A DNA stretch of 64,000 nucleotides from Lactifluus volemus (Eukaryota; Basidiomycota; Agaricomycetes; Russulales; Russulaceae): contig WTXI01000009.1 in the NCBI GenBank assembly GCA_022376515.1, positions 248,001 through 312,000 on the forward strand, written 5' to 3'. How positions within the stretch are numbered: the first letter of the stretch is position 1; each line of letters begins with the position of its first letter. The translations under genes and the position numbers were made by a program. The notes below the pieces were generated by a model, which saw nothing but the letters and a program-made list of their open reading frames with translations, made no database searches and was not told the origin of the DNA. Below, piece by piece: positions 19,560 through 32,291 of this stretch.

Positions 19560-22500
19560 CTATGAGTCCATCGCGTTCGCACCGGCCACGGAGACGCTTT
19601 TACTCAACCGCATCTTTTTTGGTCTAGGCGGATTTGTGGGAGTCCCTTCCATTGTACGGCTACGTTTTGTTGCCTTGCGCGTGCTACTTCGCCTTTTTTG
19701 TGTCTCTTCCACCTCTTCGTCTTGACCGTCGTCTTCATTGGGCTTATATGCCGAGGCGTCGTGACTGAGGGTCTTGCGTTTGCCTTTTCGTGTGGCGGGA
19801 GGCCGACGGCTAACTGTCGGTTCCTTTCCACCTAAAGAACTGTGTTCCGGTATAGCGGAGGTACTGGGCTCTCCGTCGTTCAAGGTGTCTGCAGGAGGAG
19901 GACCAATCTCCAAAGCAGAAGGCTTCTGCCGCTTCGTTGGAGGTTCCGTGTCTGGGCCGTCGTTCGCCTCAAGGTCGCTCAATGCACCATCCTCGTTGTA
20001 ATCCACGTCTTGCTCCCGAGTGGACGAGCTAGCGGCTGATCCCGAAACTGACCGAGAAGGTGTTGCACGAATTGGGGAGGCTTCAGCCTCGGAGGGCCGA
20101 GGAGAAGGTTCCCTAGCCAGTGGGCCGGTACTTAATAAAGACTGTCGTTGGAACTGGCGGAGAGTTTCCATTGCGCCTCTTTGGTCGCGCTTCCTGAGCT
20201 TCTCTTCTTTGCTCGGCAAGTAGAATATTTCTTGCTGCTCACGCAGCAAGTCAACACCTACTAACTGCCGCAAAACACCAACAAGGTATGGGCTCAAATC
20301 GAGCGTTTCGACATTAGGGAGCATACGTTTGTGGTCATCGTGAGTTGAGAAACCTTCATCCTTGATGTCCTCCCCCTTCATGAGCACGGCGTCACCGAGA
20401 GCACAGCCAGGAACCACGAAGTATGCGCGCACTCCGCTGTCTCCGCGAGGCAGGCTTATTTTGTGGAAACGGCAGTTTGAGCGTGTCACGGGAGAATTTG
20501 TGCTGGGAGCGCGCCTCAAAGATGGGGTTGAAGGTTCAGAGGTGGGCGTAGGAGATTTTGCCTTCGCTTGCCCTGGCCGTGAATCTTGTTCAGGACCGGA
20601 AGAGGATGACATGGACGTGGACGATGAAGGCGCATGCAAGTCATGGTGGTGAAGCAGGGAACCATGCGAATGTACAAGAGGTATCACTTTGTCGAAGCCC
20701 GACGACGGAGAAGCCCATGGTGCGACGTCACCTGACGCGGACGAGGCTACGGACGTCGCACGAGATGTAGGACGGAGTAGACGGAAAACGACGCTTGTAG
20801 CCGAGCTCACGGAGGCAATCTCATCATTGACAGAATCTCCATCGACGCTGGCATCAACTCGTTCCGAATCGGCCTTCTCGGAGGTCGTAGTCTTTCTACG
20901 GGAAGACAAGGTGTGGCTCTTCCCCTCGCGCGCTGCACTAACACCAGATTTGGATCGAGTGATACGAGTGGGTCCTGGGTTGGGATTCCTCCGCTTGCGT
21001 TTGAGGGACTGAACTGTATGCTCGTCTCCATTACTAGGCTTCACATCAGATCGCGTATCAGTGTGTTCAACTTGATCTTGGCCATTACAGCTTCCACCTG
21101 ACGGGTCGTTTCGTGGTTTAGCAGAGACATCGTCAAGTGGACCCAAAATTTCAACTTTTAGCTCATCTCGAACAGCGACACTAACGGATCAAGGTGAAGG
21201 ACACGTAAATCAACACCGGAAAGATACTAGTGAACCATGAACCAGCTTACCTCTTCGGTAAAGCCTCTGGCTCCTCCGTAAAGTTAGGGATATCATTGCC
21301 TGCTTTTTCACAAGTAACAACTTCTCCCCCATCTACGGGTTGATGCACATTTTTGAGGTTATCTTCCTCAAGAACTCCGTCGACCGGAGAGTAATCGGGA
21401 TCAGCCTCCCCGTCAGCATCCTCATCATCCTCGACGGTCCTTGGTAACCCAGGAAGACGTTCACCACTGACGGCCAAGACACCAGGATGCTCGGGGGATT
21501 CCTTGGAGGAATTATCAAGGAGAGTCGAGCTGTCATCGCCGACTTGAACAGCGTCGACTGCAGGATCCGTATCCGCACCCACAACCTCAACTACCAAGTG
21601 GTGTTCGTTGTGAGATACTGATTCCGATGGTTCAATAAGGTTGTCCACCCATGCAACATGCCCACGTTCGTCGTCGCCATCATCCTCCCCAACCACGATC
21701 GGACACTTAGGGGACGAAGGCTCAGCGTGAATTTGCAGTGGGGTTGACGGTGTTACTGGGCTTTTGTCTGCGTAATTTCGCGGGCTTGTTGGTGCCTCGG
21801 GGGTCTCATCTTCCAATAGCACCGGCGTGCCACCGTCACTCCTTTGTGCCGGAGTAAATAGCCCGCTGGTCCCTGGGCTCAACTGAGGTACATCAAGATC
21901 ATATAGTTTCTGGAAAGAAAGAGGAATGATCGAGATTTCTGACGCATCGGGGGAGTTGATGATAACAGGCGAAGCGGGGGATGACTCTCCGGGAACAGGA
22001 TCAAGGAATGAAGGGTCTGCGACAATAGGGGCAGGGATGGTCGGGGCGTCGGAAAGGCCTGCTTGGAGAAGGCCTCTGGCTGATGTTTTGGGGGGAATTG
22101 GTTGTGGAACTGGGGCGGAGTCACTCTCGTCGTTAGACATATCGACTGTGATCTCCGGTTCCTACGTGCCATCAGCCCTGAATACGTGTACCCATTGAGT
22201 TGCACATACTTCTGTCAAACGTCCATCAGTCTTTGGTTCTTCTACCTCATATTGCCGAATCATCTCTACGACCTCCGTCAAATTTGGAGGAGGAACAGAA
22301 AGTGCATCGTCGAAGTCATCGGCATCTGTCTCGAATAAGCTCTCCTCTACAATATATTCCAAGCGCTGCGCAGAGCAAGCTGGTGCCTTTGAAATTACGT
22401 CTTCCCTCTGGATAGATCCTGAAAAGCCTGCCGCATTGTTGTCAACGGGAATCTCGCCAGACAAGATGTTTTCCAATTCCTGCGATGCCCAGGCGTTTGC

Positions 22501-24507
22501 CGGTTCAGCCGCAGATAGTCCGGCATGCGAAGTGGGTAGTTTTGAGGTTGCTTGAATGGGCTCTTCAAGAGCTTCCCTCTCGAGGTCTGCAAACAGCTGC
22601 TCTATCGAGTGCTGTTGGAGGTCATACTTGTCGATGCGCCGCTCACCCGGTACGGGTGAGGGGGTTCCAGACGGCGGTGAAGATACAGGTAGGTCCCCGA
22701 AGCTATCACCATCTGTCAATTGAAAAGTTGATGCCAGCGTAGGGGTCGGTCGGTCTACCAGAGCAGCTTCAGGGCCTAGAGAGCGAGTAAATATGAGCGG
22801 ACTCGGCCTCGACAGCCTTCCCTATCGAGTAGGATTACATACTATTGAGACCACTAGGATACTCGGTTCCGGAGAAATGGGAAACTGTAAAAGCCGCTGT
22901 CATTGAGACATCATCCACGAGTGGACCGGACAAAGCTTCTTGTAGCTCGTCCTCCTCTTCGGATAGCTCATGGATAACCTTGCGTCCGTTGGAAGTGCCC
23001 CAATCATCCGCAATATCGAGGTCGCTGGTCCCAAGAGGTGCGACACCTATGAAAGCCCCCTCATCCTCTTCGCCATCAGCATCAGTGTGGTCGTCATCGG
23101 ACGGTGGAACCCATATTATGCTATGTCTTGAGCCAGAGTTGTGACACTTGGCTTTCGTGTCGGATCTCGTTAGGTATGACATGTGGGCTTCTTTATCGAT
23201 CCGTTTTGCTTCAGTGACGTCCGCATCGTGTCCAGTATCTTCAATGGCATGCACAGTAACATCTTCAAATATTTCAGATAATTTCTAGAAAAATAAAGGA
23301 GAAAGACGGACCAGTAATCTCGTCGATACCCTCCTCATCGTTGACGGGGGCGGTATAAGTGTGCTGGGCTGTAGCGACTGCATGATCTTATCGCTCCCAA
23401 CTGTCTCGCGTAAACTAGGTGAAAGTGACGTGGACAAAACGCCTGAAGAGACGGAAAGACAATCTTCGTCAATGTCGGCGTCGGGTGCAGTCCGCAAATC
23501 CGGAACAAGCGCAGGAACTGGGGTGCGAGCGACGGGTGTAAGGTGATTAGGTGTGAGGCCTGGAGCCAGCCGGTCGCCCCCAGAATAGTAATCTTCAGCA
23601 AACGTACGCGGTCCATCCCAAGGGTCGGTCAGTTCTACGTCAAATGAGACCGCAGGTTGGCTTGGAATGGGCAACTCTATATAATCGTGGTCAACGCTCG
23701 ACTTTGGCCAGATTGAACAAGTTCAAGACGCACCATCCTCGATACCCTCTCTGCCTTCCTGCATCAAGAAAGCCTCGTCTCCGTTGCTGTAATCCTTACG
23801 GAATGTTCCCGGGGATTCGTCACTGGTGTCACGTGCTTCAGCATCGAGGATTCAACAACTTCTTGGTCACTGTTAGCGTCTTCGTGGGACGCAAAAGAGA
23901 CGATATGCTGTGTGCTTGTCCCTGGCTGTCCAGGGCTTTCCTCCTGCCCTTCCGCTAGCTCGGAATCAGCGTATTCAGTCTCACCACCACTGCTCTCCTC
24001 TGAGCTTTGATCGGAGTGTTCGAGAAATACAGCATCTCGTCCAAGACTATCGACAACTTCTTCTTCTTCAGAGTCGGATAACAGTTCTATAGGTTGATCC
24101 TTGAGGCCGAGTCCTGGGCCCTCGCGAGGATCGCGAGCCTTTCCCTTAGCCTTTCGCGATGCTATCTGAGCGAAAGAGTCTTCAAGGGTGCTCTCTTCAT
24201 CATGACCCTCAGTGGATGTTGGGGATTTTGCAAGCCTATCAGCTGTAAGGCCACCACCGCGCTGGTCTTGGATCGTTTTCCAACTATTGTTGGGACGAGA
24301 AGGATAATCGGCTTCAGGCTCAGGCTCATGGCGAAGTGCGTGCCTCAGAGCGTCGGTCAAATCCCCGATCCAGGCGTCGAACTCCGGTTGAGTGAATCTG
24401 TCGTAGGGATTGAAGATAGGTGGTCGGAGAGAAGCGCGCGCAGGTGAAGCTTTGGTTGTAGGGGTGGAACGAAGGGGTTGAGAACGGCTGTTCAGGGCTT
24501 CCCCCAT
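19560..24507 (-). CDS. Large acidic Ser/Pro-rich protein, unknown function
   Basis: A long multi-exon gene read from an ATG at 24507. The N-terminus has a conserved-looking block (PYDRFTQPEFDAWIGDLTDA). Long low-complexity acidic and Ser/Pro/Thr-rich regions follow, including the blocks at about 23674-23285, 23254-22835, 22719-22162 and 22140-21247. The final exon (21146-19560) is basic and carries KRKRRNPNP, RKGKRKTLSHD and RPKKMRLSKS, which look like nuclear localisation signals. It also has a more ordered segment (FHKISLPRGDSGVRAYFVV through LVGVLRQLVGVDLLREQQE). I do not recognise a family. A disordered nuclear or chromatin-associated protein is a reasonable guess. Junctions inside 24000-23650 are ambiguous: the frame changes near 23840, and one intron ends just before 23675. 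Two adjacent genes cannot be fully excluded. Confidence 0.6.
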
Positions 24508-24705
24508 GATGGAAACTAGCAGTTGAGTGATGAAAGGGATCAGATCGGGTTGAAAGGATAAGTGAAGTCAAAGGTCAAAGGTGAAGCTAAAGATGAGTTC
24601 TCTGCCGACGCAGATTTGTCACAAATCACGTGGAAACGCGTCCTGTGACATGTGACAGATCACTCCTTTGGTCGTCGACTCGGATGGCGAACACTAAACT
24701 ACATC
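24508..24705. promoter_or_regulatory. Bidirectional promoter, large acidic protein gene / FCF1
   Basis: About 200 bp between divergent starts. It contains a CACGTG E-box-type palindrome (in AATCACGTGGAAACG, near 24625) and a GACATGTGACAG stretch. The use of these sites is inferred. Confidence 0.5.
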
Positions 24706-25549
24706 ATGGTAAGTCGTCCTTTGGAAACAAGTATAAAAATTTATCCCTCTCGATATAATCAAGGGTAAAGCAAAGAAAACTAGAAAGTTTGCTGCTGTCA
24801 AGCGCATGTTGAACCCCAATGACATTCGGCTGTATGTTTTCAAAGGTCACAGACAGAGAGCATAACTGACTTGGAGTATATCAACAGTAAGGAGAACCAA
24901 CTGAAGCAGAAAAAGAAGGAAGAGGCAGAAAAGGAAAAGGCAGTTCGCCGGGTGTGCGTCCAAGTAGTTGAAGTTTCCTCGATTACCCTCATCTCTGCTT
25001 AGAGCTCCAGTTGCCTCGTCGCTTTTCCTCAACCACAACACGGCCCTTGTTCCGCCGTACCGAGTCCTTATCGACACCAATTTTATCAATTTCAGCCTTC
25101 AAAACAAGCTGGAGCTTGTTAGCGGCATGATGGACTGCTTGTATGCCAAATGTGGGTGCTTTTAACCATTTCATTTGCTCATCCTCACCCTTTATATGTA
25201 GGTATACCGTGTGTAACGGACTGTGTAATAGCCGAACTAGAAAAACTCGGACAGCGCTATCGCTTGGCTTTACGGTGTGTACGATGTATGGTCCTTCTCT
25301 AGCAGTACTCACCTCATTTTCAGTGTGGCTCGTGATCCTCGCTTTGAGCGTCTTCATTGTTCACACACAGGGACATATGCCGACGATTGTTTAGTGCAGC
25401 GAGTAACGGCCAACAGTTGCTTTATCGTCGCAACCTGCGATCGCGAGCTCCGCCGAAGGATACGCAAGATCCCGGGTGTGCCCCTAATGTACATCGTACG
25501 GAGGCGATATGCCATCGAGCGACTACCAGATCAGGGTGCTCCATTATAG
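24706..25549 (+). CDS. FCF1: rRNA-processing PIN endonuclease Fcf1/Utp24
   Basis: Six exons: 24706-24708, 24764-24831, 24888-24953, 25003-25151, 25202-25274, 25324-25549. They encode 194 residues, the normal family length. The first coding exon is only the ATG, joined to [20 protein letters not shown], the family's characteristic basic N-terminus. The PIN domain is clear: [14 protein letters not shown] (catalytic Asp), [14 protein letters not shown] (Asp and Glu), THTG-like [12 protein letters not shown] (Asp pair) and [20 protein letters not shown]. Fcf1 is in the SSU processome and cuts pre-18S rRNA at sites A1 and A2 in yeast nucleoli. An upstream in-frame-looking ATG at 24684 would break the frame after splicing, so it was not used. 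Confidence 0.95.
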
Positions 25550-28500
25550 GGTTCACTTGTTGCTTGTTGTGGGTCGCAATGTTTCGAGATGGTTTAGTAT
25601 TCACCTATCGTTCCACTCGTTCCCCCTTCGCGTATTCTCGGCTGGCAGATACCTTAGTCATGCAATGCAGCAAAACACTTATGGAAATTGCCCCAATTAG
25701 CACTCTCTGGCCCTTGGTATTGGCCATTCCAGCGCCGATCCTATAGAAATGCAGGGCTGCGACATAGAAAGAATCTCAGCGGCAAGCCTTGTCTTGATGG
25801 GTCTTTCTGCCCTGTCCTTATCCCGTTCTCATCTGGAGAAACCTCACCCCGTATCCATTGATACTCTATTGGCCCGCCACTCAGCTGAGGTGATTTATCG
25901 GGCATCGCGGTGACGACAAATATCGTGTTTCAAATGTAGTTGTGGTCTGCTTCGATGTGTTATCAAGATATTTGCTTTACCCTGGGGATTTTCACCGTTT
26001 CCATATGATGATAAACCGCCGATTTTTTATTTTGTCCAGCTCTGGTCCTGGCGCCAGAATCTCAACTAACGAAGTATTTTTTTGTCATGACAGTCCTGGC
26101 AGGACAAGTCGAACAATCCATTGATGACAACAAACACGCCTCAGATGTAACCTGGTTCTGAGGCCCTGTTCTTTAGAGACGTGAAAATGGCGTCTATCGT
26201 TCTCAGCATGATAGCACAGTCGTACTGTTGCAGCCTATCAGACTCCACGTGTGATAAAAATGATGCAAAGCTCGAACTGCGCTTCTCGTGTATATCCAAT
26301 AAGACACTGATAAGACCGCTGCATCAGACGAATGCCACCAAACTGCTTGAATGAGGGGGTATGGAATTCTGAACGTAATTCTCCAGTGAGTAAGATCCGT
26401 CCGGACAATCGTCCTCAACCAATAGAATGGCCTGTTCATCTCATCTCCTAATGTTCGCTTCCGACCGCCCCTCTCTCATGAATAATCAAATATATCATCC
26501 GCCGAACACGATGCCGATGCCAATGCTGTCACCAAAGTTTAGATCCGGCGTTGGGGTCGAGGTTCGAGTTGTAAAATTTGGGGTGCGCGCACGTCAGGGC
26601 CTTCCTAAGGAGAAGTCACGCTGGCCAGTGCCTTGAGCTCGGGGTCCGGTATGGCGCAAAGAAGCCCTACAAGCCATGTGAAGTGGGCATAGTTTACGCA
26701 GATATGGGTTCCCCGGGAAGGATCATCAAGCTTACAGATCCCATGTGACACAATTGTGCCGGAACACGAACCAATTCTATGATCAAAACTATGACTGACT
26801 GAATGTCCAGCGCGCGTATTTCAGTTACCATCGAGCGCTCGATCAGAGAGGTGTAGTCGTGGAATAGAAAAGTGCGGTTATTCGCGACTGTTGGGAAAAC
26901 CACTATTGCGTCTGTCTGACGAAACGAGCGCATGAAACGCCAAGGGATGTCTCGCGTGTGCTATGCGCGTAGCAGTGATGAAGCAGCGCGTTTACACACG
27001 AACGAGTGCTATGAAACTTTGCTTGCTAAGGTTAGCTCTTTTTCTTTGTGAAGCGATGAATTAGGTGGCAGGAGATAGCACTGTATATGCTTTCCCTCCC
27101 GGTGGGTCGCCGTCTGTCAGGTTTGATGTAGCCGTAGCAGGTATGTGTTACCAGGGGTGTGCCATAGCGGGTGTGCTAGTCGAGGTATGCGATAGCAGGG
27201 AGCTTCTCGCAGCCGTAGCAGATATAAGTGCTAGTCAAGGTATGCGTTAGCGGGGAGTGGAGCTTCTCGTAGCCGTAGCGAGTATGTATTACGCCATAGC
27301 GGGTGTATGCTAGTCGAGGTATGCGTTAGCGGGGTGTGACGGTAATTCTGTGCGCGCACGCGGTCTTATTTTGGAGGTGTTTTCTCCATGAGGGGGAGTT
27401 GGTTTCAGCTCCTCTGATGCGCCGGGCACAATCTACAAGTACGGAGAGCGTCGGCCCGCAATATGTGGGGAAGCATCGTGCCGACAGATATCTAGTACCA
27501 CATCAGAGGAGAATATCGAACACGAGCTTCTTATGATCCGCCGAAAGAAGAGGTGCTGGTGGAGAAACGGAATAGGCGATTCGATTAATGCCCAGGATTT
27601 GGGCGAATCTCCTAATTCGACAGGTCCTTGTTTACACCAGTGTCATATGAGCTCACGGCTTGACATATTGACATCTTGTCGACTTCGGCTTTTTAGGATG
27701 TCTTGGTTAGGAAGAAAGTTCGAACCGTTCGGTAGCATAGAAGCAAACCAAGTGATCCTGGAATAGCCGACTCGTCTCAGGAGAATCTCCCCTAGGATGG
27801 TTTGGCCGGCGTGAACCCCCCGCCGAGCCCCAAAACTTTTAAAACTTTTAACACGGATAATCCATTAACTTGAAGGAACTGAATAAAAACTTCCTAGCGG
27901 CGCTAAGTGTGGGAAGCTCCCGTTCTGCGTGTAGCACCGCCAATCAAACTCCACAAGAGAGTTCAGCATCAGGGGAAGGTGTAACGAAACTCTATGCCAA
28001 CGAAAAGTGTTTCGAAAAGCTGTGCATAAGATGTTGGAGTATCACGTCGAGACTGTGACGCGACATGTACGCCACCGTTGTAAGCAGGGGATTGTGGCGC
28101 TATGGGTTAAACTGATCAGATGTCAGACATGTGCCAACGGTGGTTGAGGCGGGTTGGAGTGGAAGGACAGCCACATCGAACGAATAGCACGTGTATGGTG
28201 TCAAGTCACATCGCCCTTGCACATGTGGAATTGTGATTGTGTACAATGCGTCGAAGGGGAGGGAAATTGTGCGGCCATCAATGAGAAATGCAGTGAACAC
28301 AAAAAATTTAAAATGAAAAATCCAGAGTAACGCTCCGGCCGGCCGGCCTCGGCTGACATCAGCAATTTGCTTGAATTCCTAAAGTTTATGTAAGCTTCAA
28401 CGGGATTTTGGGGTCAATCTAGATGACACAAATGTGCGAGATAGTGCGAGATTAGTAGAGAGGTTAGATACGGCCGGACCTTTTGTTTGCGATAGGGTAC

Positions 28501-28719
28501 AGTACGGTCTGACCGCCGGTCGGATCTGCACGGGAATCATGGAATTCATTTCATCAGGGCGTGGTTTCGCCTTTTTGCGGTTGCGGCTAACAGCTTCAGT
28601 TGCACTCGATTAATTTCGATTTCGACTACGCTTACATGACTCTATTTAACCACTCCCATGGCACTCCTTAATCTTTACTCTGTTCTCTCCTTCTTCCCTC
28701 CTCTCTCTGATTCCTCACT
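25550..28719. other. Intergenic region, no supported gene
   Basis: About 3.2 kb between FCF1 and PAL1. Only short open frames without domains or splice structure were found. It holds a degenerate minisatellite at about 27125-27340. The last few hundred bases are the PAL1 promoter, with a possible TATA-like TATTTAA near 28641-28648. No tRNA or transposon signature was seen. Confidence 0.5.
27125..27340. repeat. Degenerate minisatellite
   Basis: About three irregular units of 55-80 bp share GCTAGTC[G/A]AGGTATGCG, TTAGCGGGG, GAGCTTCTCG and AGCCGTAGC in the same order. Spacing varies, so it is not a CRISPR array. Confidence 0.7.
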
Positions 28720-31344
28720 ATGACCATTCTTTCTACCGAACCACGCGTCAATGCCCTTCATAGGCCCTCTCCTGTTGTCACCCCTTCTCCTGCCATGAAG
28801 GACCCATCCACCTACTTGAACACTGGCTTGTCTACCCCTCAGCACACCGATCCCCGCCCTCGCTCCACCAACTTGTTGCCCAAGTTCATCGAACAATTTC
28901 ATGAACTAGAGGCCTACAAGTACTTCGTCTCTTCTTCTTTGCATCGCGTTGCGTCTGATCACCACAATTTTCAGACATGGCAAGGCCATCGTCATTGATG
29001 GTCACAACCTTTCTATTCCTGCACTTGTCGCCGCTGCCAGACACAACGCCCAAGTCGTGCTGAACGGCTCTGCAGAAGTCAAGACTCGCATCCAAAGATC
29101 GCGTGAGGTCATCGTGGGCAAAGTCGAAGCCTCTAAAAGTGTTTATGGGGTAAGCACCGGTTTTGGCGGTAGTGGTAAGTCGTTTCCACTATGTTCCCGT
29201 CTTTGGACCTGAAACGTACCGTCATTCCTCCTATAGCCGATACCCGGACGCCCAACACACTGGCCCTTGGAAGTGCGTTATTACAACACCAACATGCGGG
29301 TGTCTTGCCCTCGTCAACAAATGTGCTTCCTTCCCTTCCGCTTCTTGACCCTCTCGCGTCTACGAGCATGCCTGAATCTTGGGTTCGGGGCGCAATTCTT
29401 GTTCGAATCAATTCATTAATTCGCGGGCATTCTGGTGTCAGATGGGAACTCATCGAAAAGATGGTAGCCCTCCTTCGTGCCAACGTTACCCCTCTGGTAC
29501 CTCTCCGCGGCAGCATCTCCGCTTCAGGAGGTATGCGAATTTGACTATTGCGAAGAAATACCAATTTACTAAAAATACCGCACAGATCTATCGCCGTTGT
29601 CTTACGTTGCGGGTACGCTAATTGGGAACCCAGCAATTAGGGTTTTTGACGGGCCTGCTGCCTTTGGCGCTCGCTGCATAGTCTCGTCCCGCGAAGCTCT
29701 GACTAAGCATAACATAGCACCGATCGAACTCGGCGCCAAGGAGCATTTAGGGATTCTCAATGGCACTGCGTTCTCAGCATCCGTCGCCGGCCTTGCACTC
29801 AACGAAGCTGTTCATCTCGCGCTACTAGCCCAGATTTGCACTGCGATGGGAACAGAAGCACTGCTTGGCGTCCGCGGAAATTATGCTCCCTTTATCCACG
29901 AAGTAGCTCGTCCCCATCCAGGACAGGTGTGTTTTTAATCATTGTACCATGGCAGTTCTTCATAGAGGGCACAGATCGAGGCCGCCCGCACTATTTGGGA
30001 TCTGCTCGAAAACAGCGAGTTCGCTGTCAGTGACGAGAAGGAAATGACCATCGATCAAGATCAGGGCGAACTCCGTCAGGATCGCTATCCCCTTCGGACT
30101 GCGCCACAATTCTTAGGGCCCCAGATTGAGGATATCCTCTCTGCCCTGAACACTATTTCTATTGAGTGTAACTCTAGTACGTATGGAGTATCGTTGTTTC
30201 GCAACCCGCTGACGAAAGCTGTTTACGTTTGTAGCCACGGATAACCCCCTTGTGGATGCAGAGACTGGTGAAGTTCATCACGGGGGTAATTTCCAGGCTA
30301 TGGCTGTCACGAACGCGATGGAGAAGACGCGTCTTGCCTTGCATCATATTGGCAAGTTGTTGTTCGCCCAGTCGGCTGAATTGGTCTGCCCTGCCATGAA
30401 TCGAGGACTCCCTCCGTCGCTTGCAGCGAGTGACCCATCTCTAAACTACCATGGCAAGGGCGTCGACATTGCCGTTGCAGCCTATGTCGGGGAGTTGGGT
30501 TACCTTGCCAGCCCCGTATCCACACATATCCAATCTGCGGAGATGCACAATCAAGCCGTCAAGTGCGTATCATCTTACTAGTTTTTGTTTTCTTTGCGTG
30601 CCTGCTAATATATTGTGTTTAGTTCCCTCGCTCTTATATCTGCCCGTGCTACCATCAATTCCCTCGAGGTCCTTTCCATGCTGACTGCCAGCTACCTCTA
30701 CCTTCTATGCCAAGCGTTCGATATTCGTGCTCTACAGGCGGATTTTGAACGCGAGTTGATGTCAATTGTAGAAGAGGAGCTTACTTCGCACTTTGGCGAG
30801 AGACTGGCTGTGCGCGAATCAACTGTCTTCCAGGATGTGCTCAAGAGCATGTACCGCAAGTTGGACACTACTACATCCATGGATGCGGCCCCACGCATGA
30901 TACAGGTAGCCAATGCCTCTCTACCCATCCTCGTGGACTTTTTCACCACCGACTCCTGTGCCGATCCCTCCGCACTCTCTGCGATCCCTGCTTTCCGTGC
31001 TTCGGTAGCATCACGTGCAACAACACTCCTCGTGTCGCTCCGAAAGCAGTATCTCTCAGGTGTCCGTGGCCATGCACCAGCGAGTAACTATCTAAACAAG
31101 ACGCGACCCATCTATGAGTTTGTTCGCAAGACTCTCGGCATCCGCATGCATGGCTCGGAGAACGAGAGCGTGTTTGCCAATGGACTTGGTTTTGAAGACG
31201 TTACTGTCGGCCAAAATGTATCACTGATTCATGAGGTATGTTGAACATATGTCCACCTCTCGGTCAACAGGGTAATGACCCGTTTCTTTTTAGGCTATCC
31301 GTGACGGAAAACTGCAGTCCGTCGTTGCGACTCTCTTTGCATGA
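28720..31344 (+). CDS. PAL1: Phenylalanine ammonia-lyase, paralogue 1
   Basis: Eight exons (28720-28919, 28975-29174, 29237-29530, 29586-29926, 29975-30176, 30235-30562, 30623-31235, 31294-31344) encode 742 residues with consistent phases. PAL removes ammonia from L-phenylalanine, and often tyrosine, giving cinnamate or coumarate in the cytosol. The MIO-forming Ala-Ser-Gly is residues 229-231 in [16 protein letters not shown] and straddles the exon 3/4 junction. Other family landmarks are [14 protein letters not shown], the HQ selectivity pair in [11 protein letters not shown], and [14 protein letters not shown]. The ~55-residue N-terminal extension is Pro/Ser/Thr-rich. A paralogue lies 8.3 kb downstream in the same orientation beyond a LINE insertion. 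No broken frame was found. Confidence 0.96.
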
Positions 31345-32117
31345 AATCTTCTCTCCTTTTTTCCATCGATAGATTATCCAGCCATTTCTTTACCATCGCG
31401 CAATCTAGTTCCTTAATATCCCATTATGTCAATAGTACACCCCTACAATCGTCTTATAGTTCCTTTATTGTAGATTATATTGTGGCCAGTGTAGAGTCCA
31501 CTCATGGAAATACAGGTTTATAACATGTGTCGGTTAACACTAGCGACAGATGGGGACTCCCATCCCTTGCGCCCTTGCAGGCGGCCGGCCTCACTATGAT
31601 ACGTTTGCCCCAGTGGACAGCGGCGACACAGATAGCTCCATTTTGGCTAGGTAAATGTCTGACAATGGCCGGGGTCTCCGAGTCGGTATCCCTCAATCAA
31701 GTTAACCGTGTGGGGAAAATCGTTTGTTTGAGTCTATGTGTGCTTTCCGGTGGGTGAAATAAGGGGGCATGAAATGGGCAAGGCATTTGATGTCCGTTCC
31801 GAATTCCGTCTCTCGCAATGGGTAAGATTTCCAACAGACGCATGGACTTTCACTGAGGCCAGTTTCATGTTCGTTCCGAATTCCGTCTGGCGGATTTCCA
31901 TCACAGGCCCATGAACTTTCATTAGGGCCAGTTTCGTGGTACCAACGTAACGAATTGAGCTGAGGCCTGAGGCCCTGGTGGTCAATCATGACCTTATTCA
32001 AGTAGGAGATCAACGACACTCGGCACCATCCTTTTTCGATTTACTGCGCCACCGCCGCCATCTTGTGTGAAAAAAAATGGTGATCGAAACGCCTCGGACA
32101 CGATAGACGTGATCAAC
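31345..32117. other. Intergenic region 3' of PAL1
   Basis: No supported gene. Two degenerate tandem copies of about 70-80 bp lie at about 31795-31870 and 31872-31937, sharing GTTCCGAATTCCGTCT, ACTTTCA and GGCCAGTTTC. The region ends at the LINE target-site duplication. Confidence 0.5.
32103..32117 (+). repeat. LINE target-site duplication, 5' copy
   Basis: ATAGACGTGATCAAC, identical to 38723-38737 just after the poly(A) tract. Confidence 0.93.
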
Positions 32118-32291
32118 ACACCTTCCTTTTTCGGCTACCACCACCAACGGCACCAAAAGTGTCAGCTGGCGGAGGTCGTTCGAGTTAAAAAAGTAGAAGT
32201 AGTACACCTGTACCCCCTCTTTTCCTGACAGAAAACGCTTGGTTGTCCTCGCGACCTGTCGAGCAGCTCCTATTCTAAGTTACCACCCGAA

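Noticed and set aside
23800..23960. Plus-strand frame of 104 codons as a small gene
   Set aside because: It is antisense to an exon of the large acidic-protein gene and has no start context or domain.
27065..27340. Possible CRISPR-like array
   Set aside because: Units are degenerate, spacing varies and the host is a eukaryote. It is a minisatellite.
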